Assembly: GCA_016794125.1 (NCBI GenBank)
Contig: JAEUKT010000002.1
Location: 1,570,206-1,634,205, forward strand
DNA length: 64,000 nt
Source: Alphaproteobacteria bacterium
Lineage (GTDB): Bacteria > Pseudomonadota > Alphaproteobacteria > Micavibrionales > UBA2020
Reading direction: 5' to 3'
The notes beneath the pieces are model-generated. The model saw only the letters and a list, made by a program, of their open reading frames with translations, was not told the origin of the DNA and did no database searches. Position numbers and translations under genes: made by a program. Shown piece by piece: positions 5,892 to 13,864 of the stretch (within the stretch, counting starts at the first letter, position 1; every line of letters begins with the position of its first letter).

Positions 5892-7040
5892 TCAGGTTGA
5901 GGTTGTGGATTCCGCGGCGAGGCGACGGCTGAATGCTTCTTCGGCCATTTTTGTCGTGCGGATGTTGTACCGGTCGATGATTTCCTGGCATGACCGGAAC
6001 TTGTGGCCCGTGATCGAGGCGATCTGCGGGATCTCGCAGCCGGCTTCCGCCAGCCTTGTCACCGCCGTATGGCGGAGATTTTTAAATATCAGCGTCTTCA
6101 ACTCGGGCAGCTGCTCGCCGTGCAGCTCGGCCGCCTTGTCGCGAATGCAGCGCACCAGGTACGCGAACCAGTTTTCGCTGTAGGGCTGGCCGTTCTCGGT
6201 CGGCAGCAGATAGATCGATTTGATCTTCATGCGGTCGTTGCGCTGCAGCTGCAGCTCGATGCGCGCCTTCAGCTGCGGCACCTTATCGACCGGCAGAACA
6301 ACCTCGGCGCCGGTCTTGTTCTGCTTCAGGCGGAAGGCGCCTGCGGAATAATTCGGGCGGCCGAGCGCGATCACGTCGCCCTTGCGCTGCCCGATCCATT
6401 CGTTCAGCAGGACGGCCGTCCCGATCGCGAAATGCCCCATCGCATCGGCTGTCGCGACAAACGCCTCGACGGCCGCCGGCGACCACAGCTGCCCCTTTTC
6501 CGTGAAGGTGGACATGCCCGGCTTCGAGGCGGCATTCGTCGAGATCTTGCCTTCGCGCACACCATGCTCGAGCACGATGCGCAGCACGCGGATGATCGCC
6601 GACGCCTTCGCCGGCGTGACGCCCTTCATCGAGCTGTAAATTTTCTGCACCATCGGCTTCGTCACCGCGGCATAAGGGAAATCGCCCATCGTGCGGATCA
6701 GGTAACGGAAGGCATATTCGTAGCTGTCGCGCGTCTTCTGTTTCTTCTCGGTGAAACGCCAGCTTTTTTTATAATCGCCGATCAGCCATTCCAGGCTGCC
6801 GTCCTTTGCCGATTGCGGCTTATCGCGCAGGCCGCCATACCAGCGATCGAGGTCTTCGTTATATCGTTGCGCCTCGGCGATCGCGGCCGCGCGGACCTCG
6901 TCGGCTGTGCCGGCAGCGTGTTCCGCCAGGCGCATGATTTTCCAGCCGGCTTTCACCAGCTCCGGCGATGGCTGCCAGTAATAGCGGGTCTTGCCGTTCA
7001 GGGCGTGGCGTGTTGTGAGGTAGCGGATGCGGATATCCAT
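5892..7040 (-). CDS. int: Tyrosine-recombinase integrase
   Basis: A 382-aa site-specific recombinase that would catalyse integration at tRNA-Lys. The start at 7040 (MDIRIRYLTTRH) follows AGGAAA. The N-terminal arm-binding part and a SAM-like core-binding domain (SLEWLIGDYKKSWRF) precede the catalytic domain. Visible catalytic residues are Arg219 (WIGQRKGD), Lys320 and Arg323 (KNLRHT), His346 (TGHK) and nucleophile Tyr358 (IDRYNI). The first position of the usual HxxR motif is Lys, a known variation. The gene is 4.2 kb from attL, which is far for an integrase; small accessory genes fill the gap. It lies in a compact leftward operon with the AlpA-like protein upstream. Confidence 0.92.
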   Translation of the reverse strand: MDIRIRYLTTRHALNGKTRYYWQPSPELVKAGWKIMRLAEHAAGTADEVRAAAIAEAQRYNEDLDRWYGGLRDKPQSAKDGSLEWLIGDYKKSWRFTEKKQKTRDSYEYAFRYLIRTMGDFPYAAVTKPMVQKIYSSMKGVTPAKASAIIRVLRIVLEHGVREGKISTNAASKPGMSTFTEKGQLWSPAAVEAFVATADAMGHFAIGTAVLLNEWIGQRKGDVIALGRPNYSAGAFRLKQNKTGAEVVLPVDKVPQLKARIELQLQRNDRMKIKSIYLLPTENGQPYSENWFAYLVRCIRDKAAELHGEQLPELKTLIFKNLRHTAVTRLAEAGCEIPQIASITGHKFRSCQEIIDRYNIRTTKMAEEAFSRRLAAESTTST

Positions 7041-7060
7041 TGCTTTTCCTTTCGGGTCGG

Positions 7061-7363
7061 TTAAACCGGCCGCCCGATCTCCTCGAAATGCGCGCTGAAA
7101 ATGAAACTCTCGTCGCGCTGCCGGTATCCGACAACGCTGCCGCAGGGGATCCCGCGATCGCTGGCGCCTTCGATAAAGGCGGTCACAATCGCAAGCAGCC
7201 CGCGCTTGCGGCAGCTCTCGAGCTGGCGGCGCACGCTGTTGGCGTCCGTCGTGCTCTTGAACATGATCGTTTCGCTCTCCGTCGCCCATTTGATCTGGTA
7301 GATCGTGGCCGTCTGATTAGGCAACGGCCGCGCGCGGGGGAATTCAACGGCAATAACGGTCAT
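7061..7363 (-). CDS. Hypothetical phage protein, 100 aa
   Basis: Preceded by GGAG. It is a soluble beta-rich protein (MTVIAVEFPRARPLP, VVGYRQRDESFIFSAHFEEIG) of unknown function, 20 bp upstream of the integrase start in the same operon. Confidence 0.55.
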   Translation of the reverse strand: MTVIAVEFPRARPLPNQTATIYQIKWATESETIMFKSTTDANSVRRQLESCRKRGLLAIVTAFIEGASDRGIPCGSVVGYRQRDESFIFSAHFEEIGRPV

Positions 7364-7373
7364 GGCTTTGCTC

Positions 7374-7658
7374 CTATGGTTTCGGCTGGGTACGTTGTGA
7401 AATGGCGACGACGTTCTGCGGCGCGAGGTGCTTGGCCAGCGATTTCAGAAGCGCGGCCGTGTAGGGCGCCCGCGCGCGGTGTATGTCGGCCTTCAGGTTG
7501 ACCTCGATGTAGAAGTCCTGCGGCCCCAGCCCGCGGCGCGCGAGCTCGAGGCAGACGGCAAGATCGAACACGGCAGCCTGGTCGGCGTTCATGCCGTCGC
7601 GCAGCCCGTCGATCAGGCTGGCCGCGGCAGCGGATAGCGGCGCGGGGATTTCAGCCAT
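7374..7658 (-). CDS. Hypothetical phage protein, 94 aa
   Basis: The start at 7658 (MAEIPAPLSAAAASL) follows AAGGTG and overlaps the previous gene by 8 bp. Mostly helical, with no recognised motif. It is part of the chain of overlapping genes from 8694 down to the integrase. Confidence 0.55.
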   Translation of the reverse strand: MAEIPAPLSAAAASLIDGLRDGMNADQAAVFDLAVCLELARRGLGPQDFYIEVNLKADIHRARAPYTAALLKSLAKHLAPQNVVAISQRTQPKP

Positions 7659-7869
7659 GCGACACCTTCGAGATTTCATAGGCATGCTTGGCATGTTCGA
7701 TCGTCGCGCGATCGAGGGCGGAGAGCGGCTGCAGCCTGCTGGCCATCTCGATCAGGCCGCTGACCGCGACGCGCAGCGTGCCAATTTTTTGCGCATCGTT
7801 CAGCTTTACGGTTTTGTCGAGGGTCGCCGGCGTCGATGAAGGGATCATAGTGATCTGTTGCGTCATCAT
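7651..7869 (-). CDS. Hypothetical phage protein, 72 aa
   Basis: A small helical protein (KTVKLNDAQKIGTLRVAVSGLIEMASRLQPLS). It overlaps the AlpA-like gene by 4 bp at its start and the next gene by 8 bp at its end. Function unknown. Confidence 0.55.
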   Translation of the reverse strand: MMTQQITMIPSSTPATLDKTVKLNDAQKIGTLRVAVSGLIEMASRLQPLSALDRATIEHAKHAYEISKVSHG

Positions 7870-8147
7870 GTTGCGTTCCTTTGTAAACGTTGCTCGAGTA
7901 TCTGATCGTAAGCGGGGAAGCTGGCGACGACGCGCGCGCTGTCCGGCTGGGCGCGCAGCGCGGGATCCATCTGCGCGTCCAGCCAGGCGTCGATCGCCGC
8001 CTCGTCATAGCGATCGCGGCCGAGCGCGCCGGAGAGAACAGGCCGCGGGAATCCGCGCGCCTGCAGCTCTTTGCGGTGCTCGAGAAACCATGTATAGGAA
8101 TGCCCGAGCTTCGCGGCCGCGATGCGTATGGAGAGAAGCTTTCTCAT
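7866..8147 (-). CDS. AlpA/excisionase-like HTH protein
   Basis: A 93-aa protein with an N-terminal MerR/AlpA-type winged helix: IRIAAAKLGHSYTWFLEHR, then FPRPVL, then GRDRYDEAAIDAWL. This pattern is typical of AlpA activators and phage excisionases. Its place in the integrase operon suggests control of integrase direction or expression. It overlaps its neighbours by 4 bp on both sides. Confidence 0.65.
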   Translation of the reverse strand: MRKLLSIRIAAAKLGHSYTWFLEHRKELQARGFPRPVLSGALGRDRYDEAAIDAWLDAQMDPALRAQPDSARVVASFPAYDQILEQRLQRNAT

Positions 8148-8308
8148 GCAGAGGCCGTGCCAATCGGTTTCATGCCCATACGACGCATGCGGGCATGCGT
8201 CAGCTTCATGGCTTTATCGATCGGCAGGCAGGGCCGCGTCACAGAAATGCCGTGTAAAATGACATATGCGGCGGATGCTGGATCGATATTGAGTTTTGAT
8301 TTTTTCAT
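8144..8308 (-). CDS. Small hypothetical protein, 54 aa
   Basis: It starts MKKSKLNIDPASAAY and is strongly basic toward the end (MKLTHARMRRMGMKP). It is coupled by ATGA overlaps to the genes on both sides (8305-8308 and 8144-8147), which is the best evidence that this short frame is translated. Confidence 0.55.
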   Translation of the reverse strand: MKKSKLNIDPASAAYVILHGISVTRPCLPIDKAMKLTHARMRRMGMKPIGTASA

Positions 8309-8694
8309 AGCGGCGCCTCCGCGAGAGGCTGATAGGCATGGCCGCGGCCGCGGGGAACTTTTACGGCGACGCCCAGCTTGACCAGATCATCCAGGAGACC
8401 GCGGGCAGTATCGGCATCACATTCGTTTGCTTCGCCGAATGCTTTTGCGCTGACGGGTGCGCCGCTGTCCTTCCAGATTTCATTCAGGGTACCCAGCTGC
8501 AGCGCCTGGGTTTCGTCCAGCTCGACATTCACCTCGCCGGCTGCCGGCGGCGCGCCCGTCGGCTTCAGGCCCAGGCGGGCAGATAATTCCTTCGCCTCGG
8601 TAATGGCCTGCGCCAGCGCTTTCTCGGGCTGCTGGGTGGCGATCATCTCAATGTAGGCGACGGTTAGAACTTCACTTGAAACGGCTTTCGTCAT
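8305..8694 (-). CDS. Hypothetical phage protein, possible winged helix
   Basis: The start at 8694 (MTKAVSSEVL) is chosen because GGAGG lies 5-6 nt upstream; an ATG 12 bp earlier overlaps that Shine-Dalgarno. The C-terminal half (residues about 75-125) resembles a small winged-helix: SAKAFGEANECDADTARGLLDDLVKLGVAVKVPRG. It is the first gene of the operon that leads to the integrase. The palindrome at 8724-8742 sits in its promoter region. Confidence 0.55.
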   Translation of the reverse strand: MTKAVSSEVLTVAYIEMIATQQPEKALAQAITEAKELSARLGLKPTGAPPAAGEVNVELDETQALQLGTLNEIWKDSGAPVSAKAFGEANECDADTARGLLDDLVKLGVAVKVPRGRGHAYQPLAEAPL

Positions 8695-8723
8695 CAGTAC
8701 CTCCATGTGGTTACTGATGCGTA

Positions 8724-8776
8724 TTCCAATTTAAAATTGGAAAGAAGTCAAGGCAGTTTCAAAAATAAAATTGGCA
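8724..8776. promoter_or_regulatory. Repressor-type operators upstream of the integrase operon
   Basis: A perfect 19-bp palindrome (TTCCAATTTAAAATTGGAA) at 8724-8742 and a half site AAAATTGGCAA at 8767-8776 share the AAAATTGG core with the CI/Cro operators at 9570-9638. This suggests the same repressor controls the 8694 operon. Confidence 0.6.
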
Positions 8777-8778
8777 AG

Positions 8779-9153
8779 TTATGTTTTGGGCGGTCGCGTA
8801 GCCCATGAAAATGCCAATAATCCAACGGCAGCGACGGCGATTGGTATCAGGCTGACCTGCGCGTATTTCAGCCAGAAACGAGAGATGTACTGGGATGTAG
8901 TGGAAAAATAGAGGCTGCAGGCGAAAAGCCATGTCGCGCTGCCGGCAACGAAGAAACGAAACGCTTTGCGGCTGGGGGATATATTCGATCTTATCCATTT
9001 GCGAACGGCCGGACGCGTCGCGAAATACAGCAGCCCTACAGCGCAGACGGCTGCGGAGGTCGCGGGGATCCAGTACAAATCAATCGAGGGCTCTGCAGCG
9101 ATGGGAGCGTAAGCGCCAGCTATCTGGTCAGTCTTGGGCCAAAATCCAGTCAT
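8779..9153 (-). CDS. Prophage membrane protein, about 124 aa
   Basis: Three hydrophobic segments are visible: IPATSAAVCAVGLLYFA, FFVAGSATWLFACSLYF and VSLIPIAVAAVGLLAFSWA. It lies just downstream of the CI-like repressor on the same strand, so it is probably expressed in the lysogen. That position is typical of superinfection-exclusion or conversion genes. No family is recognised. Confidence 0.6.
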   Translation of the reverse strand: MTGFWPKTDQIAGAYAPIAAEPSIDLYWIPATSAAVCAVGLLYFATRPAVRKWIRSNISPSRKAFRFFVAGSATWLFACSLYFSTTSQYISRFWLKYAQVSLIPIAVAAVGLLAFSWATRPPKT

Positions 9154-9186
9154 CCAAATCTCCGCAGCAGCAAAGCATTTCCATTA

Positions 9187-9558
9187 CTATTTGCCCTTGA
9201 TAACGGGCTTTTTTTCTGCGGTATCTGCTTGGCTCTTTTTGTTTATATTCTCGGTCAGGCTCTCGAAAAGTCGCTTCGCCGGTTCTTCCAAGCCCCTGTA
9301 CATGTTTATCAATTCGCGCTCTCGGTCATCCATGGGTGCTACCAACTGAGGGCCTAAAGTGATTTCCATCGGGTGAACCTCAAAAACCTCGGCAAGTTTC
9401 TGAATTTTAGTCCAGGTCAGATCTGCCTTTGATAATTCGAGGTTGCTGAGTGTCTGGTTGCTCCAGCCTGTCCGCTCCTCTAGATCGCGAAGTGTCCAGT
9501 TGCGTTCTTCACGCAGCTGCTTGATGAAATTCGGGGGATAGGAATGCTTTCTTGTCAT
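9187..9558 (-). CDS. CI-like repressor, XRE-family HTH
   Basis: A 123-aa protein with a full XRE helix-turn-helix at residues 11-68 (FIKQLREERNWTLRDLEERTGWSNQTLSNLE). No peptidase domain for RecA-stimulated cleavage is present: after the HTH there is only a short helical tail. It may therefore be inactivated by an antirepressor or other means. It diverges from the Cro-like gene at 9636 over a cluster of operator palindromes. The Shine-Dalgarno is weak, so leaderless translation from 9558 or 9564 is possible. Confidence 0.8.
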   Translation of the reverse strand: MTRKHSYPPNFIKQLREERNWTLRDLEERTGWSNQTLSNLELSKADLTWTKIQKLAEVFEVHPMEITLGPQLVAPMDDRERELINMYRGLEEPAKRLFESLTENINKKSQADTAEKKPVIKGK

Positions 9559-9569
9559 ACCCATATTGT

Positions 9570-9638
9570 GCCAAATTAAAATTTGCTTGCGCCACAAAAA
9601 GAAAATTGGCAAGGTTGCCAATAGAAAATTGGCAAATG
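9570..9638. promoter_or_regulatory. CI/Cro operator cluster
   Basis: Between the divergent repressor genes there are three related sites: an imperfect dyad GCCAAATTAAAATTTGC (9570-9586), a perfect dyad ATTGGCAA-GG-TTGCCAAT (9605-9622) and a half site AAAATTGGCAAA (9625-9636). The last one overlaps the Cro start codon. The layout resembles the three-operator OR of lambdoid phages. Confidence 0.75.
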
Positions 9639-9899
9639 AACATGTGCGACAAGCTGAAACATTATATCGAAGATGAACGGAAGATCAGTATTTCCGAAGC
9701 TGCGCGCGAATTGGGCGAGCACAAGGAAACCGTGCGTACATGGTTTAACGGGGTGATGCCCAGAAAAACAGCCCTCGAAAAGATTTACGCATGGTCGAAT
9801 GGCTATGTTGCACCCAACGATTTCTGTATCCTGAAACTGCCGGAGGAAGCCCGCTGCAACGGGCTATCCTCCACGCTATTGCACGAGGCCGCCGCATGA
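9636..9899 (+). CDS. Cro-like regulator
   Basis: An 87-aa protein (MNMCDKLKHYIEDERK) with an HTH: ISISEAARELGEHKETVRTWFNG. It is divergent from the CI-like gene and starts inside the operator cluster, as Cro genes do. An alternative ATG lies at 9642. It is the first gene of the rightward early operon. Confidence 0.7.
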   Translation: MNMCDKLKHYIEDERKISISEAARELGEHKETVRTWFNGVMPRKTALEKIYAWSNGYVAPNDFCILKLPEEARCNGLSSTLLHEAAA

Positions 9900-9988
9900 T
9901 GCGATCGAGCGCGGCCAGTATCATTTCACAAGTCGGCATGTCCTTGCCGGTTGCGTATCCATCTACGCAATCCGGGAGAAGTAATGCC

Positions 9989-10366
9989 ATGACCAAAAAG
10001 GACAAAGAGTTACCTGTTCCACGTGAAGCAATCGGCGACCGCTGGTCGGCGCTGCTGCGTTCACGCTACCCCGAAAGAAATGCCGCGAAGAGCATTGCCC
10101 GGGATTTTGACTGCGAGACGCGCACAGCGAAGGCGTGGCTTGCAGGGCAGCGCCCGCAGCTTGACGGCTTCAGCCGTGCTGCGCAGCTGTTTGGAATATC
10201 GGCCGTGATAGGGGTGTTGTGGCCAGATAGTGAAGAACATCATCGAAGTAAACTGCACGACGACCTGCAAGAGCTGCGTTCGCGGCTCGACAGGATGTCG
10301 CGCGAGCTGGGGGGCTCGCCAAATGATCCGAACGATCCTCATAAGAACGGCAAAGATCGCGGCTAG
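9989..10366 (+). CDS. CII-like/HTH early regulator
   Basis: The start at 9989 (MTKKDKELPVPREA) follows GGGAGAAG. The frame is open back to 9896, where ATGATG overlaps the Cro stop, so a longer form is possible. An HTH-like region (AAKSIARDFDCETRTAKAWLAGQRPQLDGFSR) is followed by a C-terminal helical coil (LHDDLQELRSRLDRMSRELG). Its position second after Cro fits a CII-type activator or a replication-linked regulator. Confidence 0.6.
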   Translation: MTKKDKELPVPREAIGDRWSALLRSRYPERNAAKSIARDFDCETRTAKAWLAGQRPQLDGFSRAAQLFGISAVIGVLWPDSEEHHRSKLHDDLQELRSRLDRMSRELGGSPNDPNDPHKNGKDRG

Positions 10367-10439
10367 GCTGCTGATCCGCTTAGGTCACGCCATTGCTGAC
10401 CTTGCCGAAAACATTTTGAAGAGGCTGCCGAATGAGTAA
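10323..10439 (+). CDS. Small basic protein, 38 aa, tentative
   Basis: It starts MIRTILIRTAKIAARLL, overlapping the end of the previous gene, and its stop overlaps the start of the next (ATGAGTAA at 10432). An amphipathic basic helix is visible. A G-rich Shine-Dalgarno lies upstream. Overlap on both sides favours translation, but the length makes it uncertain. Confidence 0.4.
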   Translation: MIRTILIRTAKIAARLLIRLGHAIADLAENILKRLPNE

Positions 10440-10773
10440 TCCCGGCGACCTCAACACGCCTGCACGGTGGAATGCCTGGGCAAACGAACAAATGCAGCGG
10501 GCGCGCTCTGCCGCGACGCTGCCGGCGCCGCCGTCCGGAAAGCGCCGCATGGCCAAGGGCGCGGCGTCCTGGCAGGACGAGCGGCGGGCGCTTAAGCCTC
10601 AATCGCAAAAAAAGAAAATCAACTGCCTCAAGCACGGCGGCCCCTTCATATCCGAAGGGCCGCATAACCGCATCTGCAGCCGGTGCAAGAACAGCGACGA
10701 CTGGCAATTCGGTTACCTGGGCGGCGTGCAGGAAGGCATCGCGCAACCGTCACAACGCAGGAGAGAGACATGA
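10432..10773 (+). CDS. Zinc-finger-containing phage protein
   Basis: A 113-aa basic protein. The C-terminal part carries CLKHGGPFISEGPHNRICSRCK, a C-x2-H...C-x2-C type zinc ribbon seen in small phage and prophage early proteins. The N-terminus is Arg/Ala-rich. It lies just upstream of the primase genes and may be a DNA-binding or recruitment factor. Confidence 0.65.
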   Translation: MSNPGDLNTPARWNAWANEQMQRARSAATLPAPPSGKRRMAKGAASWQDERRALKPQSQKKKINCLKHGGPFISEGPHNRICSRCKNSDDWQFGYLGGVQEGIAQPSQRRRET

Positions 10774-10883
10774 AAAAACTGATCGCCGGCAAATACCAGC
10801 CCGCCGCTAAACCCAAGGCAGCGAAAAAGCCGGCCGCAAAAAAGCCGGCCAAACCTAAACCCGAACCCGACGCAGGAAAGTGA
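10770..10883 (+). CDS. Lys/Ala/Pro-rich histone-H1-like peptide, 37 aa
   Basis: It begins MKKLIAGKYQPAAKPK and continues with AKKP/AKKPA repeats, as in bacterial H1-like tails. A GGAGAGAG Shine-Dalgarno precedes it, and ATGA and GTGA overlaps couple it to both neighbours. It is probably a nucleic-acid-binding accessory of the replication operon. Confidence 0.6.
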   Translation: MKKLIAGKYQPAAKPKAAKKPAAKKPAKPKPEPDAGK

Positions 10884-11965
10884 CGCATCTCGTGGAAATT
10901 TCCGACCTGGCAGAAATGCTCGCACAGCGCATCGATGCGCTGTGCGTTCATCTGTTGCCCAACGGCAAGCGCGAGCGCAACGAATACCTTGTCGGCTCCG
11001 TCGCCGGCGAGCCGGGGCGCTCTATGTCGGTGTGCCTGCGCGGCGCGCGGCAGGGGCTTTGGAAAGATTTTTCCAGCGACGCGGATTCCGGCGACGCGCT
11101 CGACCTTGTCGCGGCCGTGCTGTTCCGCAACGACAAGGGCGAAGCGGTGAAATGGTCGCGCAGCTGGCTCGGCCTCGATACCCTCGACCCCAATCGCCTC
11201 GAGCAGCGCCGGCGCGAGGCGAAGGCAGCCGCCGACGAGCGCGACAAAAAAGCACACGCGGAAATGATGAAGATCCGCGGCGACGCAAAAAGAATTTGGC
11301 ACGGCGCGCAGGCGGATATCCTCGCCTCGCCGGTGCATCACTATTTCATGGGCCGTGCGATCGACATGCGCCGCCTCGAGCGGATCCCGGGCGCAATTCG
11401 TTTCAGCCCTTCGTGCTGGTGCGCGGAAACCAATACGCGCCTGCCGGCGATGGTCTCGCAGATCCAGACGCTCGAGGAAGGGCATATCTCGACGCATCGC
11501 ACCTACCTGCAAAGATTTCCCGACGGCAGCTGGAAGAAGGCGACGCTCGAAGAACCGAAAAAAACTCTCAGCTCGTTCCGCGGCGGATTTATCGCGCTGA
11601 ACCGCGGCGCGTCGGGCAAGCCGATCAAGGAAGCCCCGCCGGGCGACCTGGTGATTATCGCGGAAGGCATCGAGACCGGGCTTTCGATCGCTGTTGAAAT
11701 GCCGGAGGCGCGCGTGCTGGCCGGCGTATCGGTGACAAACTTCCAGAACCTTGTGCTGCCGCCGGCGATCACGCGCGTCACGATCGCGGCCGACAATGAT
11801 GGCGACAACGAAAAATCTGCGGCTGCCGTCGATCGCGCCGCGCAGCGCTTCGTCGATCAGGGCCGCGAAGTAAAAATCATTTATCCGCCCAGCGGAAAAG
11901 ACTTCAACGATTATCTGCAGCTGATGGCGCAAGGCCGCCAGGACGACATGAGGAGAATGGTATGA
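10880..11965 (+). CDS. Toprim-domain phage primase
   Basis: A 361-aa protein starting with GTG inside the previous stop (GTGA). The N-terminal half resembles the DUF7146/CHC2-derived region of phage primases (KDFSSDADSGDALDLVAAVL). The C-terminal Toprim has the catalytic Glu in EGIETGLS (from about residue 262) and the DxD motif in AADNDGD (about 304). The zinc-binding CHC2 cysteines are not evident. It is coupled by 4 bp to the helicase; together they would form the replicative primase-helicase. Confidence 0.82.
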   Translation: MTHLVEISDLAEMLAQRIDALCVHLLPNGKRERNEYLVGSVAGEPGRSMSVCLRGARQGLWKDFSSDADSGDALDLVAAVLFRNDKGEAVKWSRSWLGLDTLDPNRLEQRRREAKAAADERDKKAHAEMMKIRGDAKRIWHGAQADILASPVHHYFMGRAIDMRRLERIPGAIRFSPSCWCAETNTRLPAMVSQIQTLEEGHISTHRTYLQRFPDGSWKKATLEEPKKTLSSFRGGFIALNRGASGKPIKEAPPGDLVIIAEGIETGLSIAVEMPEARVLAGVSVTNFQNLVLPPAITRVTIAADNDGDNEKSAAAVDRAAQRFVDQGREVKIIYPPSGKDFNDYLQLMAQGRQDDMRRMV

Positions 11966-13785
11966 GCGGCAACAGCATTCGCGAGATCGCAGAAAATGCG
12001 CAGCCGATCAACCCGGCGCCAGGTGCGGCCGCGCCTATCGTCGTCGCGAAAGACGACAAGAAGCCGAAGAAGAAAGCCGACAAGAAGGTCGAGGCAGAAG
12101 GTAAGCAGCCTTTGTCTGCCGTGCTGCCGGATGAATGCCCGGTCGTGCCGCTTGGCGTGAACGGATCAACGTATTACTACATCGACCCCTGCAAGCAGCT
12201 GCAGGAGCTCGAGGCGACGGATCATTCCCGCCTCGGGCTGCTCTCGCTGTTCAACAAGGAATCCCAGTATCTCTGGAACACCTGGCCGCGCGTAAACGAA
12301 AATGGCGCCGTGACCGGCTGGCGGCCGGAAATCGCCGCGGAAGCTTTGATCGGTGCCTGCGGCCGCCTGGGGCTCATCGACGTGAAGGACCGCGTGCGCG
12401 GCCCCGGCGGATGGGTGGATGACGACGGAAATCTGGTGTTTCATTGCGGCGATAAAATTTTTCAAGTTGGCGCCGAAGGCGCCTCCGCATTTGAGCCCGG
12501 CCGCATCGGCCGCCATATCTATCACGCAGCACCGCCAACACCACGCCCCGCGCCCGGCCCCGAGAGAGCCAGCAGTAAACCCGCCGCGGAATTTTACGAG
12601 CTCCTCGCCGGCTGGAAATGGCGGCAGCCGGACCGCGATCCGCATCTGCTCCTCGGCTGGATCGCGGCCGCCATGTTCGGCGGCGCGCTGAAATGGCGAC
12701 CGATCATCTGGATCACCGGCGACAAGGCGACCGGCAAATCGACTTTGCATGAAGCGATCAACGGCATCCTTGGCAACGGCGGCAGCATCCATGCGACGGA
12801 TCCCACCGCGGCCGGCCTTTGGCAGACCGTGAAGCGCGCATCTCTCCCGATCACGCTCGACGAGCTCGAGGCAGAGAGCGACAACCGCAAGGCGCACAAC
12901 ATCATCAAGCTGGCGCGTCACGCCGCGAGCGGCGGCCAGACGTTGCGCGGCGGCAGCGACCACAAGAGCGCGACGTTTACGGCGCGCAACTGTTTTTTAT
13001 TTTCTTCCATCCTCATTCCTCCGCTTCTCGGCCAGGATGTGAGCCGCATGGCCATCCTCGAGCTCGACCGCCTCGACGCCACCTCCAAAGCTCCGCACCT
13101 TGAACCGAAAAAACTGGCAGAGATCGGCGCGGTTTTCAGAAAACGTCTTATCGACCAATGGCCGCGCTATGCGGAAACGCTGGCGGCCTATCGCGAGACG
13201 CTGCAGAGCGTTGGACATGGCGGCCGCTCGAGCGACCAGTTCGGCACGCTCCTCGCCTGCGCGGACCTTCTCCTTTACGATGCCGCGCCGGATAGCGATA
13301 CCCTCAAGGGTTGGGGGGATAAACTGCGCTGGCTTGGCCTCAGCGAAGCGGAGAACGATCTCAGCGACAGCGAGCGCTGCGTGTCGCATATGCTCTCCTC
13401 GATCTGCCCTGTGTACAAGGACGGCAAGCAGCGGACCATCGGCAGCTGGATAGAGCAGGCCGCAGACCGATTTACCTCGGCCGACCTCAGCGAAGCCGAC
13501 AAGGTGCTGGGCGCAATGGGGCTGCGCGTGGAGCGTGGCCGGCTGCCGACGGATCCGAAGCACATCCTCGTCGCCAACATGCACCAGGGGCTCGCTGCCG
13601 TGTTCCGCGACACCATCTGGGCCTCAGCGCCCGGCACGAGTGGCGTTTGGGTACAGTCCATGCGGCGCATCCAAGGCGCGACAGCTTCAAAATCGAGCAC
13701 CAATTTCGGCGGCGCACCCTCGCGCTATACCCGCATTTTGCTCGATCACGTTTTACCCGAAGAGCAGAAGGTGAGCGCATCATGA
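11962..13785 (+). CDS. SF3/D5-like replicative helicase
   Basis: A 607-aa ATPase. The N-terminus is Lys/Pro-rich and disordered; then comes a middle domain with PCKQLQELEATDHSRLGLLSLFN, and an AAA+/SF3-type core with Walker A GDKATGKST (253-261) and Walker B ITLDELEA (about 297). This family unwinds DNA at phage origins in partnership with a primase. The iteron-like array begins about 80 bp after its stop codon, which supports a local origin. Confidence 0.82.
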   Translation: MSGNSIREIAENAQPINPAPGAAAPIVVAKDDKKPKKKADKKVEAEGKQPLSAVLPDECPVVPLGVNGSTYYYIDPCKQLQELEATDHSRLGLLSLFNKESQYLWNTWPRVNENGAVTGWRPEIAAEALIGACGRLGLIDVKDRVRGPGGWVDDDGNLVFHCGDKIFQVGAEGASAFEPGRIGRHIYHAAPPTPRPAPGPERASSKPAAEFYELLAGWKWRQPDRDPHLLLGWIAAAMFGGALKWRPIIWITGDKATGKSTLHEAINGILGNGGSIHATDPTAAGLWQTVKRASLPITLDELEAESDNRKAHNIIKLARHAASGGQTLRGGSDHKSATFTARNCFLFSSILIPPLLGQDVSRMAILELDRLDATSKAPHLEPKKLAEIGAVFRKRLIDQWPRYAETLAAYRETLQSVGHGGRSSDQFGTLLACADLLLYDAAPDSDTLKGWGDKLRWLGLSEAENDLSDSERCVSHMLSSICPVYKDGKQRTIGSWIEQAADRFTSADLSEADKVLGAMGLRVERGRLPTDPKHILVANMHQGLAAVFRDTIWASAPGTSGVWVQSMRRIQGATASKSSTNFGGAPSRYTRILLDHVLPEEQKVSAS

Positions 13786-13864
13786 TCGCCGTGCTGTTTT
13801 TCGTATCTTTTCGGCATGCTCCTGAAACCACAAGGTTTTCAAGCAGCCGCCGCAGCATCGTCGG

